Positions 1-7,780 of a stretch of 64,000 nucleotides of DNA are shown in pieces (position 1 is the stretch's first letter; each line of letters begins with the position of its first letter). Source of the DNA: Candidatus Defluviicoccus seviourii (GTDB lineage Bacteria; Pseudomonadota; Alphaproteobacteria; Rhodospirillales; Defluviicoccaceae); assembly GCA_900609035.2 (NCBI GenBank), contig UXAT02000010.1:1-64000 (forward strand). Direction: 5' to 3'. The translations under genes and the position numbers were made by a program. The notes beneath the pieces are model-generated. The model made no database searches. It was not told the origin of the DNA and worked only from the letters and a program-made list of their open reading frames with translations.

Positions 1-144
1 CGCTGGGGAGCGGCAAACGAGGGCACAACGGTCGGCGCGGCCGGTGCTGCCGCCGCGCCGCCAGCAAAGCCGCAGATCTACCTGGAGGTCGAGGACAGCG
101 CTCAGAACCGCCTGCTGGTCCCGGCCTACAACAAGCCGGCGTAG
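1..144 (+). CDS. C-terminal end of an unidentified protein (5' end outside window)
   Basis: An open frame enters from the left edge and ends at TAG 142-144. The visible 47 residues contain an Ala/Pro-rich linker followed by a polar end that closes with YNKPA. Codon choice is GC-rich like the real genes of the window. The family cannot be named from this piece. It could be the tail of a secreted or envelope protein with a low-complexity linker, but that is a guess. Downstream there is no gene on this strand until 1166. Confidence 0.5.
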   Translation, partial: RWGAANEGTTVGAAGAAAAPPAKPQIYLEVEDSAQNRLLVPAYNKPA

Positions 145-342
145 GTCGGGGCTCTCATGTGGGCAGGAGCGGCGGCGCCAGAGGCCGCTAGCGGCAACCT
201 GGCGTGGTACCAGGCCGTGGTTTCGCCGCAAGTCGTCCAGCCCCATTACTTCCGCGTTTGACATCGCCGATACTTGGACGCAGTCGCTGGCTCGCGCGGC
301 GGCGGCGGAGGGCGTTCTCCCTTTGTTCCCAAGGGTCTTTAA

Positions 343-822
343 TCAGCGGTAGAAAAAGGGTACGGCCAACTTGGATGTCGCCCACTGCCAACTTGAGTGT
401 CGCGCTACATCGGTCATGATCAGCAGCACGTTTGGCGCGCCCGCGGGCGGCTCGATGCGGGCCGGCCAGTAGGGCTTGGAGCCCTCGGTTGTGCGTTCGA
501 TCGTGCCCTTGAATTCCTGCGGCGGTGCTGGAAGCTGCGCACCGTCAATAGCGATCGTGGCGCTGGGTGAGCCCGGCACGCCGGTGACGTTGCCTTGCCC
601 GTGTGAGCTGATCCAGCGGTCGCTTTGCGGCACGCCTTTAGGCTCGGGGATCGGCACGCCTGATCGTTGACGAGCCTCTTCAGCACCTGCAGCCGGGGCA
701 TGGCCCACGGCAAGCGCGGTTGCCACGAGCATGGCGATAACAGCCGATAGGAGGCCCCCTCGGCCTGCGCTAACGGCCGCTGCGCTTGATACGAGCACGC
801 CCTTCATGAGAGACCCGCTCAT
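343..822 (-). pseudogene. Arylsulfatase, truncated just after the start of the catalytic domain
   Basis: The frame starts at ATG 822 with a good ribosome-binding site (GAGGAGGG, 4 bases upstream) and encodes a hydrophobic export signal (about residues 15-48). The stretch that follows is characteristic of large periplasmic arylsulfatases: QLPAPPQEFKG, then KPYWPAR, then the domain opening PNVLLIMTD at about residues 130-138. In intact family members the acidic metal ligands continue directly after this. Here 21 unrelated residues follow and the frame stops, leaving 159 residues against more than 500 for the family. The Cys/Ser-x-Pro-x-Arg active-site region is absent. Promoter and leader look intact, so the break appears recent. 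The lesion coincides with the IS-end-like repeat at 365-403. Confidence 0.75.
365..403. repeat. Two-unit direct repeat resembling the end of an IS21-type insertion sequence
   Basis: GCCAACTTGGATGTCG (365-380) is repeated as GCCAACTTGAGTGTCGC (387-403) with a 22 bp period. The block lies immediately beside the point (about 408) where the sulfatase reading frame loses family similarity. Read on the minus strand, the foreign sequence would begin TGTAGCGCGACAC. IS21-family elements have multiple internal repeats at their ends and 5'-TG termini, so an IS end is a reasonable reading. No transposase gene is visible to the left, so this may be only a remnant. Confidence 0.4.
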
Positions 823-1165
823 AACGCCCTCCTCTACGGAGCATTCTTCCGACAATAAGCGAAGGGCGATCCCACTGACAATAGGTGAATAGTGGGCAGC
901 CTTCTTGCCGTACTGCCCCATCCGGTGGCGCTATCGCCGCTGCCCAAGCAGCCGGCGCGGCGCCTTGGGTCAAGCAGCCTCCGGGCGGAAGGCGGCGTTG
1001 CCCTGTTTCCGAGAATGCGATGACGCGTTCGGCACGCGATGATGAAAAGAGGCGGCATGCGCGCAAGGTCCGCTCTGCGAGGAAACGCTGTACGGCATGC
1101 CTGTTGACCGCTAAGTCGGCGCCGTGTCGCGCCGGTCAGGTGCTCGGCAGCAAATGGAGCTGGCA
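823..1165. other. Intergenic stretch between divergent sulfatase remnant and channel gene
   Basis: It holds the minus-strand promoter candidate at 853-881. In the rest, frames in all directions look like chance open frames in GC-rich DNA. I see no terminator, tRNA or repeat. The promoter for the channel gene is probably here but no clear pair of hexamers stands out. Confidence 0.4.
853..881 (-). promoter_or_regulatory. Candidate sigma-70 promoter for the truncated sulfatase gene
   Basis: On the minus strand TTGTCA (881-876) is followed after 17 bases by TTATTG (858-853), about 30 bases ahead of the start codon at 822. Spacing and hexamers fit a housekeeping promoter. This is a pattern match only. 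Confidence 0.45.
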
Positions 1166-1633
1166 ATGATGGAATGGCAGACGATTCTCGGACATTTCGC
1201 GGTTCAATTGGCGCTGGTGGCTCTTACTGTCTTGATCCACGCGGCCGCGATGATCCTCGTGCTTCGCCACTTCGTGCGGAGCGTTCCGCCCGAAGGAGTG
1301 CATGTCCCGTTCCTCCGCTCAGTCGTTTTCCTATTTCATATCGTTTGCTTGATCCTGGCGGCACATCTTGTCGAGATGGTGGTTTGGGGGCTGGCATTTC
1401 ACCTGATCGGCATATTCCCCAGTTCATTCACGGCATATTACTTCGCGATCGAGACCTATACGACGCTCGGTTATGGTGACGTGCTGCTTCCTAGAGATTG
1501 GCGCCTGACTTCCGGCTGGCTGGCCACGACCGGACTGTTGATGTTCGGCTGGTCAACGGCTGTTTTCGCGACCATCATCGACCGTCTGAACGAAAGCCGG
1601 ATACAACGTGTGGTAGAGCGCCTGCAGGCTTGA
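1166..1633 (+). CDS. Small ion channel protein with a potassium selectivity filter
   Basis: This 155-residue membrane protein carries TTLGYGD at residues 99-105, the signature potassium selectivity filter. It has hydrophobic segments at about 11-34 and 52-84, a pore helix rich in Tyr and Thr before the filter, and a last transmembrane helix at about 115-140. The layout matches the two-pore-helix 'ion channel' family rather than a voltage sensor. No cytoplasmic RCK/TrkA-N domain follows. The start is set at the ATG-ATG pair 1166/1169 because GGAG lies six bases upstream; a GTG at 1124 is open but has no such site. It stands alone, with a hypothetical role in potassium leak or membrane potential. 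Confidence 0.75.
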   Translation: MMEWQTILGHFAVQLALVALTVLIHAAAMILVLRHFVRSVPPEGVHVPFLRSVVFLFHIVCLILAAHLVEMVVWGLAFHLIGIFPSSFTAYYFAIETYTTLGYGDVLLPRDWRLTSGWLATTGLLMFGWSTAVFATIIDRLNESRIQRVVERLQA

Positions 1634-1675
1634 CCGCGAGTGGGAGCGGAACCGGGGCGGGATCTGCGGCAGAGC

Positions 1676-2665
1676 TCACCGGTCACTGTTTCGTGCGAAG
1701 ATGCCGTCGCGGCAATCCGCGTCGGCATGGGTGACGTCGACCACCGAGGGATCCGGCTCGCGCAGCCAATACGCCACTTGGCGTGCGGCCTCAGGCTTCA
1801 GGTGCAGCGGATCGAGGTAGATGGCGCGTTCCGCCGTCAGGCGGCTTTCAATGTCAAAGTCATAGACGGTGGCGATGCCCTTCAGCCATGCCTTGAAGGC
1901 GTGATACTCCTCTCCCGTGTGCGCCAACAAGACATGGCGCAACTCCTGATGGACAGGCGGAATGACGAGAATGACGTTCGCCCCGCGCCTTCTCAGGCGG
2001 CACACGGTCTGGTGCAGCGCAGCCTTAAGCTGTGTCGCCCCGATGCGAGAGCCGATCGCCGCCGTTTCCCTGCGCATGAGGTACTGCCAATGCGCCTTTT
2101 CCTCGAGAGCTGGGGCATCGGAAACGAGGATTTGACCCGAGACTGCGTAAAGGAGGTTGGCGATCGACGCGTGCAGCGCGGTCAGGCTGGTGTTTAAGGT
2201 AAAGCCGTTTTCAATCACGCCGAGGTTTTGGCGGAAATTGCTGCCGATCTTGCTGTCGTCTAGCGCACGGAATGAAACGCCAATGACGAAGGTGTGCACA
2301 GTGGGGCGCTCTTCGACAACGTAGTCAATTACATCCAGCACATCGCGCAGTGACGCGCCGCCGATCGAGAAGTTGAACGCTTTCGTGTTCGTACCTTCGG
2401 TGTAGCCGGCCGCCGGCAGTGCGCGCATCACGCTGTTGCCAAATAATACCACGCTGGGCTCGGCCGCATGAAACTGAGCAGCCGCCAACACATTGCGTGC
2501 GATCGGTCGCGACACAAGTTCTCGATCCAGTTGCAGGACCGTGACCTTGTTATAGCCGAAAGGATCGACCGTGTAGTTAATTGTGTAGACAAAGCCCAGA
2601 ATCACTCCTGCAATCGCAGCAATACGCAGCACGTAGGTCTGGTAGGTCTTGCACAACGTGGGCAT
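1676..2665 (-). CDS. SGNH-like membrane-anchored protein, partner of the MBOAT acyltransferase
   Basis: 329 residues. A single N-terminal transmembrane segment (about 10-30) is followed by a periplasmic domain with the block VVLFGNSVMR (GNS at 76-78) in the position of the SGNH serine motif. Near the C-terminus, YLDPLHLKPEAA supplies the D285-x-x-H288 pair. AlgJ/AlgX-type and related SGNH proteins working with MBOAT acyltransferases share this plan and move or finish O-acetyl groups on surface polysaccharides. The gene begins three bases after the stop of the MBOAT gene, so the two are almost certainly co-translated. The substrate polymer cannot be deduced, since no glycosyltransferases are adjacent. 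Confidence is high for the fold and the partnership, moderate for activity. Confidence 0.72.
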   Translation of the reverse strand: MPTLCKTYQTYVLRIAAIAGVILGFVYTINYTVDPFGYNKVTVLQLDRELVSRPIARNVLAAAQFHAAEPSVVLFGNSVMRALPAAGYTEGTNTKAFNFSIGGASLRDVLDVIDYVVEERPTVHTFVIGVSFRALDDSKIGSNFRQNLGVIENGFTLNTSLTALHASIANLLYAVSGQILVSDAPALEEKAHWQYLMRRETAAIGSRIGATQLKAALHQTVCRLRRRGANVILVIPPVHQELRHVLLAHTGEEYHAFKAWLKGIATVYDFDIESRLTAERAIYLDPLHLKPEAARQVAYWLREPDPSVVDVTHADADCRDGIFARNSDR

Positions 2666-2668
2666 TTT

Positions 2669-4234
2669 TTAGAACTGGAAGTAGATGAACTCAGAGGTTC
2701 GATTGAGGCACAACACGGAAATTCCGAGCGCCGCCGCCGTCACCGTGGCGCCCAGTGTGTTGACGCGCCAACGCAGCCAGGTCCGCCAATGGTGCTGCTC
2801 GTTCCAATACATATTGGAACAGGTCGGCCGGTAGCGGCCGACGATCTGCTCGACATTTGGAACGAACCAGACCAGGAGCAAAGACGCGCTGATGGTCGCC
2901 ACCATCAGGCCCCAGTCACGCAGCGGCACGAACTGTTGGGCGCCGAAGGTGATGCCGAGGTCCTTCATCAGTGCCGCGGAACCGCCGGTGTAGGCTTCGA
3001 CGTCGCCCGGGAAGGTCGGTCCCTGAAACAGCATCGACTGGACCATGCTCATGGCGCCGTCCAAGGTGCCTGCGCGGAAGACCACGCGGCTGAAGACGAC
3101 GCAGGTGAAGGTGATGAGGACGGCGATCGGCAGCGGAATTTGCGGCAGCGGGCGGCCAAGGCGGGCGGCAGCCTCCTGACGGAAACTGAGCCAGCTTCGA
3201 TTGACGATAAGGTACACGCCGTGCATGGCTCCCCAGATGACGTAGGTCCAGCCGGCACCGTGCCAAATGCCGGCGATCAGCATGGTCAGAAAGAGGTTAA
3301 TGGCGCCGCGCGTTTTTCCCCGCCGGTTGCCACCCAACGGGATGTAAACGTAATGAAGCAGGAACCGGGACAGCGTCATGTGCCAGCGGCGCCAAAAATC
3401 GATGATATTGGCCGCCTTGTGCGGAGAGAAGAAGTTCAACGGAAAACGAATACCGAACAGGCGTGCCAGTCCGATCGCCATGTCGGAATAACCTGAAAAA
3501 TCGAAGTAGATCTGCTGGGTATAAGCGACGGCAGCCGCCCAGGCCTCCACAGTTGTCACCCGCAGGCCGGCATCAGCAGCCTCGAATACCGGAGTCGCGA
3601 ACACAGCAAGAGAATCCGCGATTACAACCTTCTTGAACAGGCCAGCAACAAAAATAGTCGTGCCAACGGCGATGTTCGAATAACGAAAGTTCTGATGTCG
3701 GCGGGTAAACTGCGTCATCATCTCCGAATGATGCAGAATAGGCCCGGCAATCAGGTGCGGGAAGAAAGTGACAAAAAGCACGTAATCGACAAGGCCGTGC
3801 TCGGAAACTTTGTCCTGTTGAGCGTCAACAAGATATGCTATCTGCGTGAATGTGAAGAACGATATACCGATCGGTAAAATAATGGTTGGCCACGTCACGT
3901 CCGGTCCGACTAGTGCCAGATTGTCGAGAAAAAAGTTCCAATACTTGTAATATCCGAGCAATAAGAGGTTACAGCAGATCCCAAAAATCATTATCGCGCG
4001 CTTGCGATTGGAATCTCTGCTGCCGAGTATGACGTGGCCGACCGTAAAGTTAAACGCGATCGATAGCATCAAGAGAATTACATAGCTTGTGTTAAAGAAG
4101 CCATAAAAATAGATGGACGCAATCGCCAAGAAAAGTTTGGCGCATACCAAGCGGTGATTTAACACGAAAAAATAGTACACGGCAAAAACGACCGGCAAAT
4201 AACAGAATATGAAGAAGTATGAGTTGAATAACAC
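2669..4234 (-). CDS. MBOAT family membrane-bound O-acyltransferase (AlgI/DltB-like)
   Basis: About 521 residues with a dozen hydrophobic segments. Diagnostic blocks are DFSGYSDMAIG, then FWRRWHMTLS (His285) and GIWHGAGW (His325), the conserved His pair of AlgI/DltB-type enzymes that pass acyl groups across the inner membrane to extracellular acceptors. The start is placed at GTG 4234 because GGAGG sits 8 bases upstream and the product then begins with the usual V/M-LFNSY. An in-frame GTG at 4249 overlaps that ribosome-binding site. Followed at 3 bases by the SGNH-like partner. The first 500 bases are distinctly less GC-rich than neighbouring genes, which suggests horizontal acquisition. Confidence 0.88.
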   Translation of the reverse strand: MLFNSYFFIFCYLPVVFAVYYFFVLNHRLVCAKLFLAIASIYFYGFFNTSYVILLMLSIAFNFTVGHVILGSRDSNRKRAIMIFGICCNLLLLGYYKYWNFFLDNLALVGPDVTWPTIILPIGISFFTFTQIAYLVDAQQDKVSEHGLVDYVLFVTFFPHLIAGPILHHSEMMTQFTRRHQNFRYSNIAVGTTIFVAGLFKKVVIADSLAVFATPVFEAADAGLRVTTVEAWAAAVAYTQQIYFDFSGYSDMAIGLARLFGIRFPLNFFSPHKAANIIDFWRRWHMTLSRFLLHYVYIPLGGNRRGKTRGAINLFLTMLIAGIWHGAGWTYVIWGAMHGVYLIVNRSWLSFRQEAAARLGRPLPQIPLPIAVLITFTCVVFSRVVFRAGTLDGAMSMVQSMLFQGPTFPGDVEAYTGGSAALMKDLGITFGAQQFVPLRDWGLMVATISASLLLVWFVPNVEQIVGRYRPTCSNMYWNEQHHWRTWLRWRVNTLGATVTAAALGISVLCLNRTSEFIYFQF

Positions 4235-5280
4235 TGCCAAGTCCTCCACCGACGGCCTCTGGCCGCGATGCCCCTGTCAAGGATGAGCAAATGCTGTCGT
4301 TGTTGTGCGCGGTTTACAGGCATACGATAAGCTCGTAAACGCGCCATCAACTATTACGATGTTAACAGAACCTACAGGAAACGCCAGTCCGTTTTTGGGG
4401 GCGTATTCCACGCAATATTCCCCATATGGGTATTGTTCTCTCCCTATTCTGGCAGCGATGCCCTCATGAAGTCGGAGGTCGGCGTTGATAAAGAAAGTGT
4501 TCTTATCCGGCCCGTATGAGTACTTTTATGTGAGTTTCGCGTGAGGAATGCCGTCATTCAACCGCCTTGAGCCGGTAGTGCGTCGCTATAGCGTGCGCCC
4601 TGGTACGGGTGCGGTGTCTCGCGCTGCGAGCGACTTCCGCCGGCTCGTCCGAGCAAGGTTGTCGCTGCACAACAGTTTGAATCGCGTGCACTTTCGGCAC
4701 TAACGGGATGGACGCCTTGTATGTGCCAGTGCACGAGCGTGGGGCGAGGCCGTCTGCTCGTACGATGCTGAACCGGGGCGACACGATGCCAAGCTGTCAG
4801 GTTGGAGTCTTTACAGGAGCGGTAGTGAACGCTATGTTCTTGAAATGATCTCTCTATGTACTCCATCGATGGAGGCGAGCAGGGTACTGACGACAAGCGA
4901 TGACATCAAGGTTCCTGGATGAGGACTGGATGATGACAGCGGCTTGCCGGCAGGACGACAGCGACAGCGAGGACAGACGACCAAAGGCGACGAATGACGA
5001 CACATGGCGACGCAGGCACGGAACGCAAGCAGGCGGCCTCGTCACCCGGCTGTTGATGCGGTAAGTCGTGGTCGTGTCGAGTGAAGCGGCCGCGATGCGC
5101 CCGAACCCCAGCCGGGGGTTCGACGCCCGGCGGCGTCGGAAAGGAATCCTTTTGTGGCGACGGTGGTATGCGAAATCGCCACGCGACCTGTGTGCAGCTT
5201 CGTGCTAGCATCGGTTTAGGGTACGCGCTTGGCCGGCTCGGCGGTGACACGCGTGCGAACTGAGGGATAAGGAGGCCGAA
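4235..5280. other. 1 kb intergenic region between MBOAT and phasin genes
   Basis: Contents seen: an AT-richer upstream zone for the MBOAT gene (4250-4560) with the 10 bp palindrome CCCATATGGG at 4421-4430; dispersed repeat copy A at 4621-4740; and the upstream region of the phasin gene. A 44-codon frame at 4930-5064 is possible but unconvincing. The string TAGGGTACGCGCT at 5217-5229 recurs exactly at 18677-18689, also upstream of a gene. No tRNA or transposase is visible. Confidence 0.5.
4621..4740 (-). repeat. Dispersed two-hairpin repeat, copy A
   Basis: Read on the minus strand this matches 62391-62515 (plus strand) at roughly four of five positions over the first 90 bases, with long identical runs such as GTGCCGAAAGTGCACGCG. 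It folds into two consecutive stem-loops. SL1 (4685-4735) pairs CGTGCACT with AGTGCACG and GGCAC with GTGCC, around a three-base GAA bulge. SL2 (4626-4668) pairs AGCGAC with GTCGCT and has a small inner GCTC/GAGC stem. The sequence of SL2 differs between copies while the stem is kept. Confidence 0.75.
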
Positions 5281-5772
5281 ATGGCAAAAGGTCCGGAAAT
5301 GCCGAAGGTTACTGAGATGCTGTCGGATGTTTCGAAGATGGTGAGCGCGTTGGATCCGTCGAAGGGGGTCGACGAGCTGAATAAGCTTTTGGGTCAAATG
5401 AAGATTCCCGGCATTGACAGCGATGCCTTCGTTGCCGCGCAAAAGCGCAACCTGGAAGCCGTGACGTCGGCCAACCGGGCGGTCTTCGAGGGCTTTCAGG
5501 CGATCACGCGGCGCCAGGTCGAGGCCTTCCAGGAAACGGTCGCCGAGGCGACTCGCGCGGTCAAGGAGCTCGGCGCGAAGCCGTCGGCACCCGAGGCCGT
5601 GGCAAGGCAGGCCGACCTTGCCAAGCAAATGTTCGAGCGCACCATCGCCTCGACCAAGGAGATCGTCGAGATCGCGTCGAAGGCGAGTCAGGACGTTGCG
5701 AATATCATGAATTCGCGCCTTGATGCGAGCGTGCAGGAACTGAAGGAAGTCTTGCAGAAGCCGCTGAAGTAA
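5281..5772 (+). CDS. Phasin family protein (PHA granule surface)
   Basis: 163 residues, amphipathic and almost entirely helical, with no transmembrane segment or signal peptide. The central block (about 40-140) has the phasin pattern: KRNLEAVTSANRAVFEGFQA, then RRQVEAFQETV and later LAKQMFERTIASTKEIVEIA, a coiled-coil-like run that coats polyhydroxyalkanoate granules. The start ATG has a near-ideal ribosome-binding site (AAGGAGG, 6 bases upstream). The gene is monocistronic and closed by a strong terminator at 5800-5832. No PHA synthase is in the window, so the link to PHA rests on the family. It fits the acetyl-CoA assimilation genes at the right end. Confidence 0.85.
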   Translation: MAKGPEMPKVTEMLSDVSKMVSALDPSKGVDELNKLLGQMKIPGIDSDAFVAAQKRNLEAVTSANRAVFEGFQAITRRQVEAFQETVAEATRAVKELGAKPSAPEAVARQADLAKQMFERTIASTKEIVEIASKASQDVANIMNSRLDASVQELKEVLQKPLK

Positions 5773-5799
5773 GCCGAGTCCGCACTCGAAACGAGCGCA

Positions 5800-5832
5800 G
5801 CCGCCCTCTTCCAAGGGCGGCTTTGCTTTTTT
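5800..5832 (+). terminator. Rho-independent terminator after the phasin gene
   Basis: GCCGCCCT (5800-5807) pairs with AGGGCGGC (5814-5821), with an 8-9 bp stem and a short loop, followed by TTTGCTTTTTT. It lies between the phasin stop and the convergent aapP stop. Confidence 0.88.
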
Positions 5833-5847
5833 GAGGCGTGGGCCCGC

Positions 5848-6609
5848 TCAGTGGGCGAGGATCTGGCTTAAGAACTTCCGCGTTCGCTCGCTGTTGGGTG
5901 CAGTAAAGAAGGTTTCCGGCGGCGCCATTTCGACGATCGTGCCGCCATCCATGAACACCATGGTGTTGGCGACGGTGCGGGCGAAGCCCATCTCGTGGGT
6001 GACGACGATCATCGTCATCCCGCCTTCCGCCAGCTCGACCATGACATCCAGCACCTCCTTGATCATTTCCGGATCGAGTGCGGAGGTTGGTTCATCGAAC
6101 AGCATGATCTGCGGCTGCATGCAGAGCGCGCGGGCGATGGCGACGCGCTGCTGCTGACCGCCGGACAATTGACCGGGATACTTGTTTGCCTGTTCCGGAA
6201 TGTGGACCCGGCCGAGGTACTCAAGGGCGATCCGCTGCGCCTCGGCCTTCGGCATCTTCTTGACCCACACCGGCGCCAGGACGAGGTTCTCAAGCACCGT
6301 CAGGTGCGGGAACAGATTGAAGCTCTGGAACACCATGCCGACGTCGCGGCGGACCCGCTCGACCGAGCGGACATCCGGCGTGAGTTCGGTCGCGTTCACG
6401 ATCAGGCGGCCCTTTTCATGCCGCTCCAGGCCGTTGACGCAGCGGATCAGCGTCGACTTGCCGGAACCGGACGGGCCGCAGATGACCACCCGCTCACCGC
6501 GGCGGACGGTCAGTGAGATGTCGTTGAGGACGTGAAAGCTGCCGTACCACTTGTGGACGTGCTCCAACGTGATGGCCGACGCCGTTTCCGGCTTTGATCC
6601 CTCGCTCAT
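5848..6609 (-). CDS. aapP: General L-amino acid ABC transporter, ATP-binding protein
   Basis: 253-residue ABC ATPase of the polar amino acid importer class, cytoplasmic face of the inner membrane. Walker [10 protein letters not shown] at 45-53, Q-loop FQSFNLFPH, signature LSGGQQQR near 148-155, Walker [13 protein letters not shown] and the H-loop THEMGF. It is the last gene of the minus-strand order aapJ-aapQ-aapM-aapP, the arrangement of the broad-specificity amino acid permease of rhizobia and relatives. The start ATG lies about 20 bases after the aapM stop. Amino acid import is secure; the exact spectrum is inferred from the operon type. Confidence 0.93.
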   Translation of the reverse strand: MSEGSKPETASAITLEHVHKWYGSFHVLNDISLTVRRGERVVICGPSGSGKSTLIRCVNGLERHEKGRLIVNATELTPDVRSVERVRRDVGMVFQSFNLFPHLTVLENLVLAPVWVKKMPKAEAQRIALEYLGRVHIPEQANKYPGQLSGGQQQRVAIARALCMQPQIMLFDEPTSALDPEMIKEVLDVMVELAEGGMTMIVVTHEMGFARTVANTMVFMDGGTIVEMAPPETFFTAPNSERTRKFLSQILAH

Positions 6610-6628
6610 CGTTGCTTCCCGAAAAAGC

Positions 6629-7780
6629 TCATGCCCGCTTGGCCCCGGCCTCCAGCCTGCGTTCCAGGAACAGGCTGTAGCGCGACATGAAGAAGGAGAA
6701 CGCCCAATAGATGAGGCCTGCGAAGAGATAACTCTCGACGTAGAACGGTCGCCAGGGTGGATCGGTCAAGGCAGTCTTGGCGGTCGTCAAGAGGTCGAAC
6801 AGGCCGATGATGATGACCAGCGATGTGTCTTTGAACATGCTGATGAACTGATTGACGATCGGCGGGATGGCGATCTTGAGCGCTTGCGGCAGGATGATCA
6901 GCACCGTCTTCTGCCAGTAGGACAGCCCCAGTGCGTCGGCCGCCTCGAACTGGCCGCGCGGGATCGACTGCAGGCCGCCGCGCACCGCTTCGGCCAGATA
7001 GGCGGCGGTGAACAAGACGATGCCGATCAGCGCCCGCAACAGCTTGTTGACGGTCACGCCCTCGGGCAGGAACAGCGGTACCATCACCGATGCCATGAAC
7101 AAGACGCTGATCAGCGGCACGCCGCGGATCAGCTCGATGAAGCCGACGCTGAGCGCGCGCACCGCCGGCATCTCCGAGCGCCGCCCGAGCGCGAGCACGA
7201 TCGAGATGGGAAAGGCGCAGACGATGCCGACCGCGGCCAGGATGAGCGTCAGCGGCAAACCACCCCAGCGCTCGGTTTCGACGAAGGTGAGCCCGAGGAT
7301 GCCGCCCCACATGAGGAGCGCACAGATGCCGAGCGTGCAGACCCAGAGAACGGCGAGCCACGGCCGCCAAAAGCCGGGGAAGCACGAGACCGCAATGGCA
7401 ATGACGAACAGGGCTACGGCGAGCAGCGGCCGCCAATGTTCATCGAAGGGATAGAGGCCGAACAGGATGAAGCGGTGCTTCTGTTCGATCAGCGCCCAGC
7501 ACGCTCCTTCCGCGGCGCGGCACTGCGCCGGGTCGGCCGCTGACCAGACCGCCTCAACGAAGGCCCACTGGATGAGCGGCGGCACCGTGATGACGAGGAG
7601 CGCGGCGCAGGCGATGGTGACCAGCGTGTTCGGGATGCTGGAAAAGAGGTTCGCCTGCATCCAGCCGAGAACACTTCCGCGTGCCCGCGGCGGTGCCTCT
7701 TCCTTGTGCAGCCCGTCGACCGGCTCCTCTTCGCGGGCGAAGATCTCGTCCGGGGTTTGCGTTACCGGCGGCTGACTCAT
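6629..7780 (-). CDS. aapM: General L-amino acid ABC transporter, permease AapM
   Basis: 383 residues, larger than single-domain HisM-type permeases (about 230), as expected for AapM. Its N-terminal half has extra transmembrane segments, including an insert with conserved Cys and Trp residues. The C-terminal half carries the importer coupling loop [20 protein letters not shown], which contacts the ATPase. Its ATG overlaps the aapQ stop by four bases (ATGA), indicating translational coupling. Forms the membrane channel with AapQ. Confidence 0.92.
   Translation of the reverse strand: MSQPPVTQTPDEIFAREEEPVDGLHKEEAPPRARGSVLGWMQANLFSSIPNTLVTIACAALLVITVPPLIQWAFVEAVWSAADPAQCRAAEGACWALIEQKHRFILFGLYPFDEHWRPLLAVALFVIAIAVSCFPGFWRPWLAVLWVCTLGICALLMWGGILGLTFVETERWGGLPLTLILAAVGIVCAFPISIVLALGRRSEMPAVRALSVGFIELIRGVPLISVLFMASVMVPLFLPEGVTVNKLLRALIGIVLFTAAYLAEAVRGGLQSIPRGQFEAADALGLSYWQKTVLIILPQALKIAIPPIVNQFISMFKDTSLVIIIGLFDLLTTAKTALTDPPWRPFYVESYLFAGLIYWAFSFFMSRYSLFLERRLEAGAKRA

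Noticed and set aside
2468-3496. Long plus-strand open frame opposite the SGNH and MBOAT genes
   Set aside because: Antisense shadow: Arg/His/Gly-rich composition, no family motif, spans two clearly real minus-strand genes.
4930-5064. 44-codon plus-strand frame in the 1 kb intergenic region
   Set aside because: Weak ribosome-binding site, strongly biased Asp/Arg composition from a GAC-rich stretch, no recognisable features.
4906-5814. 302-codon minus-strand frame across the phasin gene
   Set aside because: Shadow of the phasin gene, which has a clear family pattern, ribosome-binding site and terminator on the plus strand.
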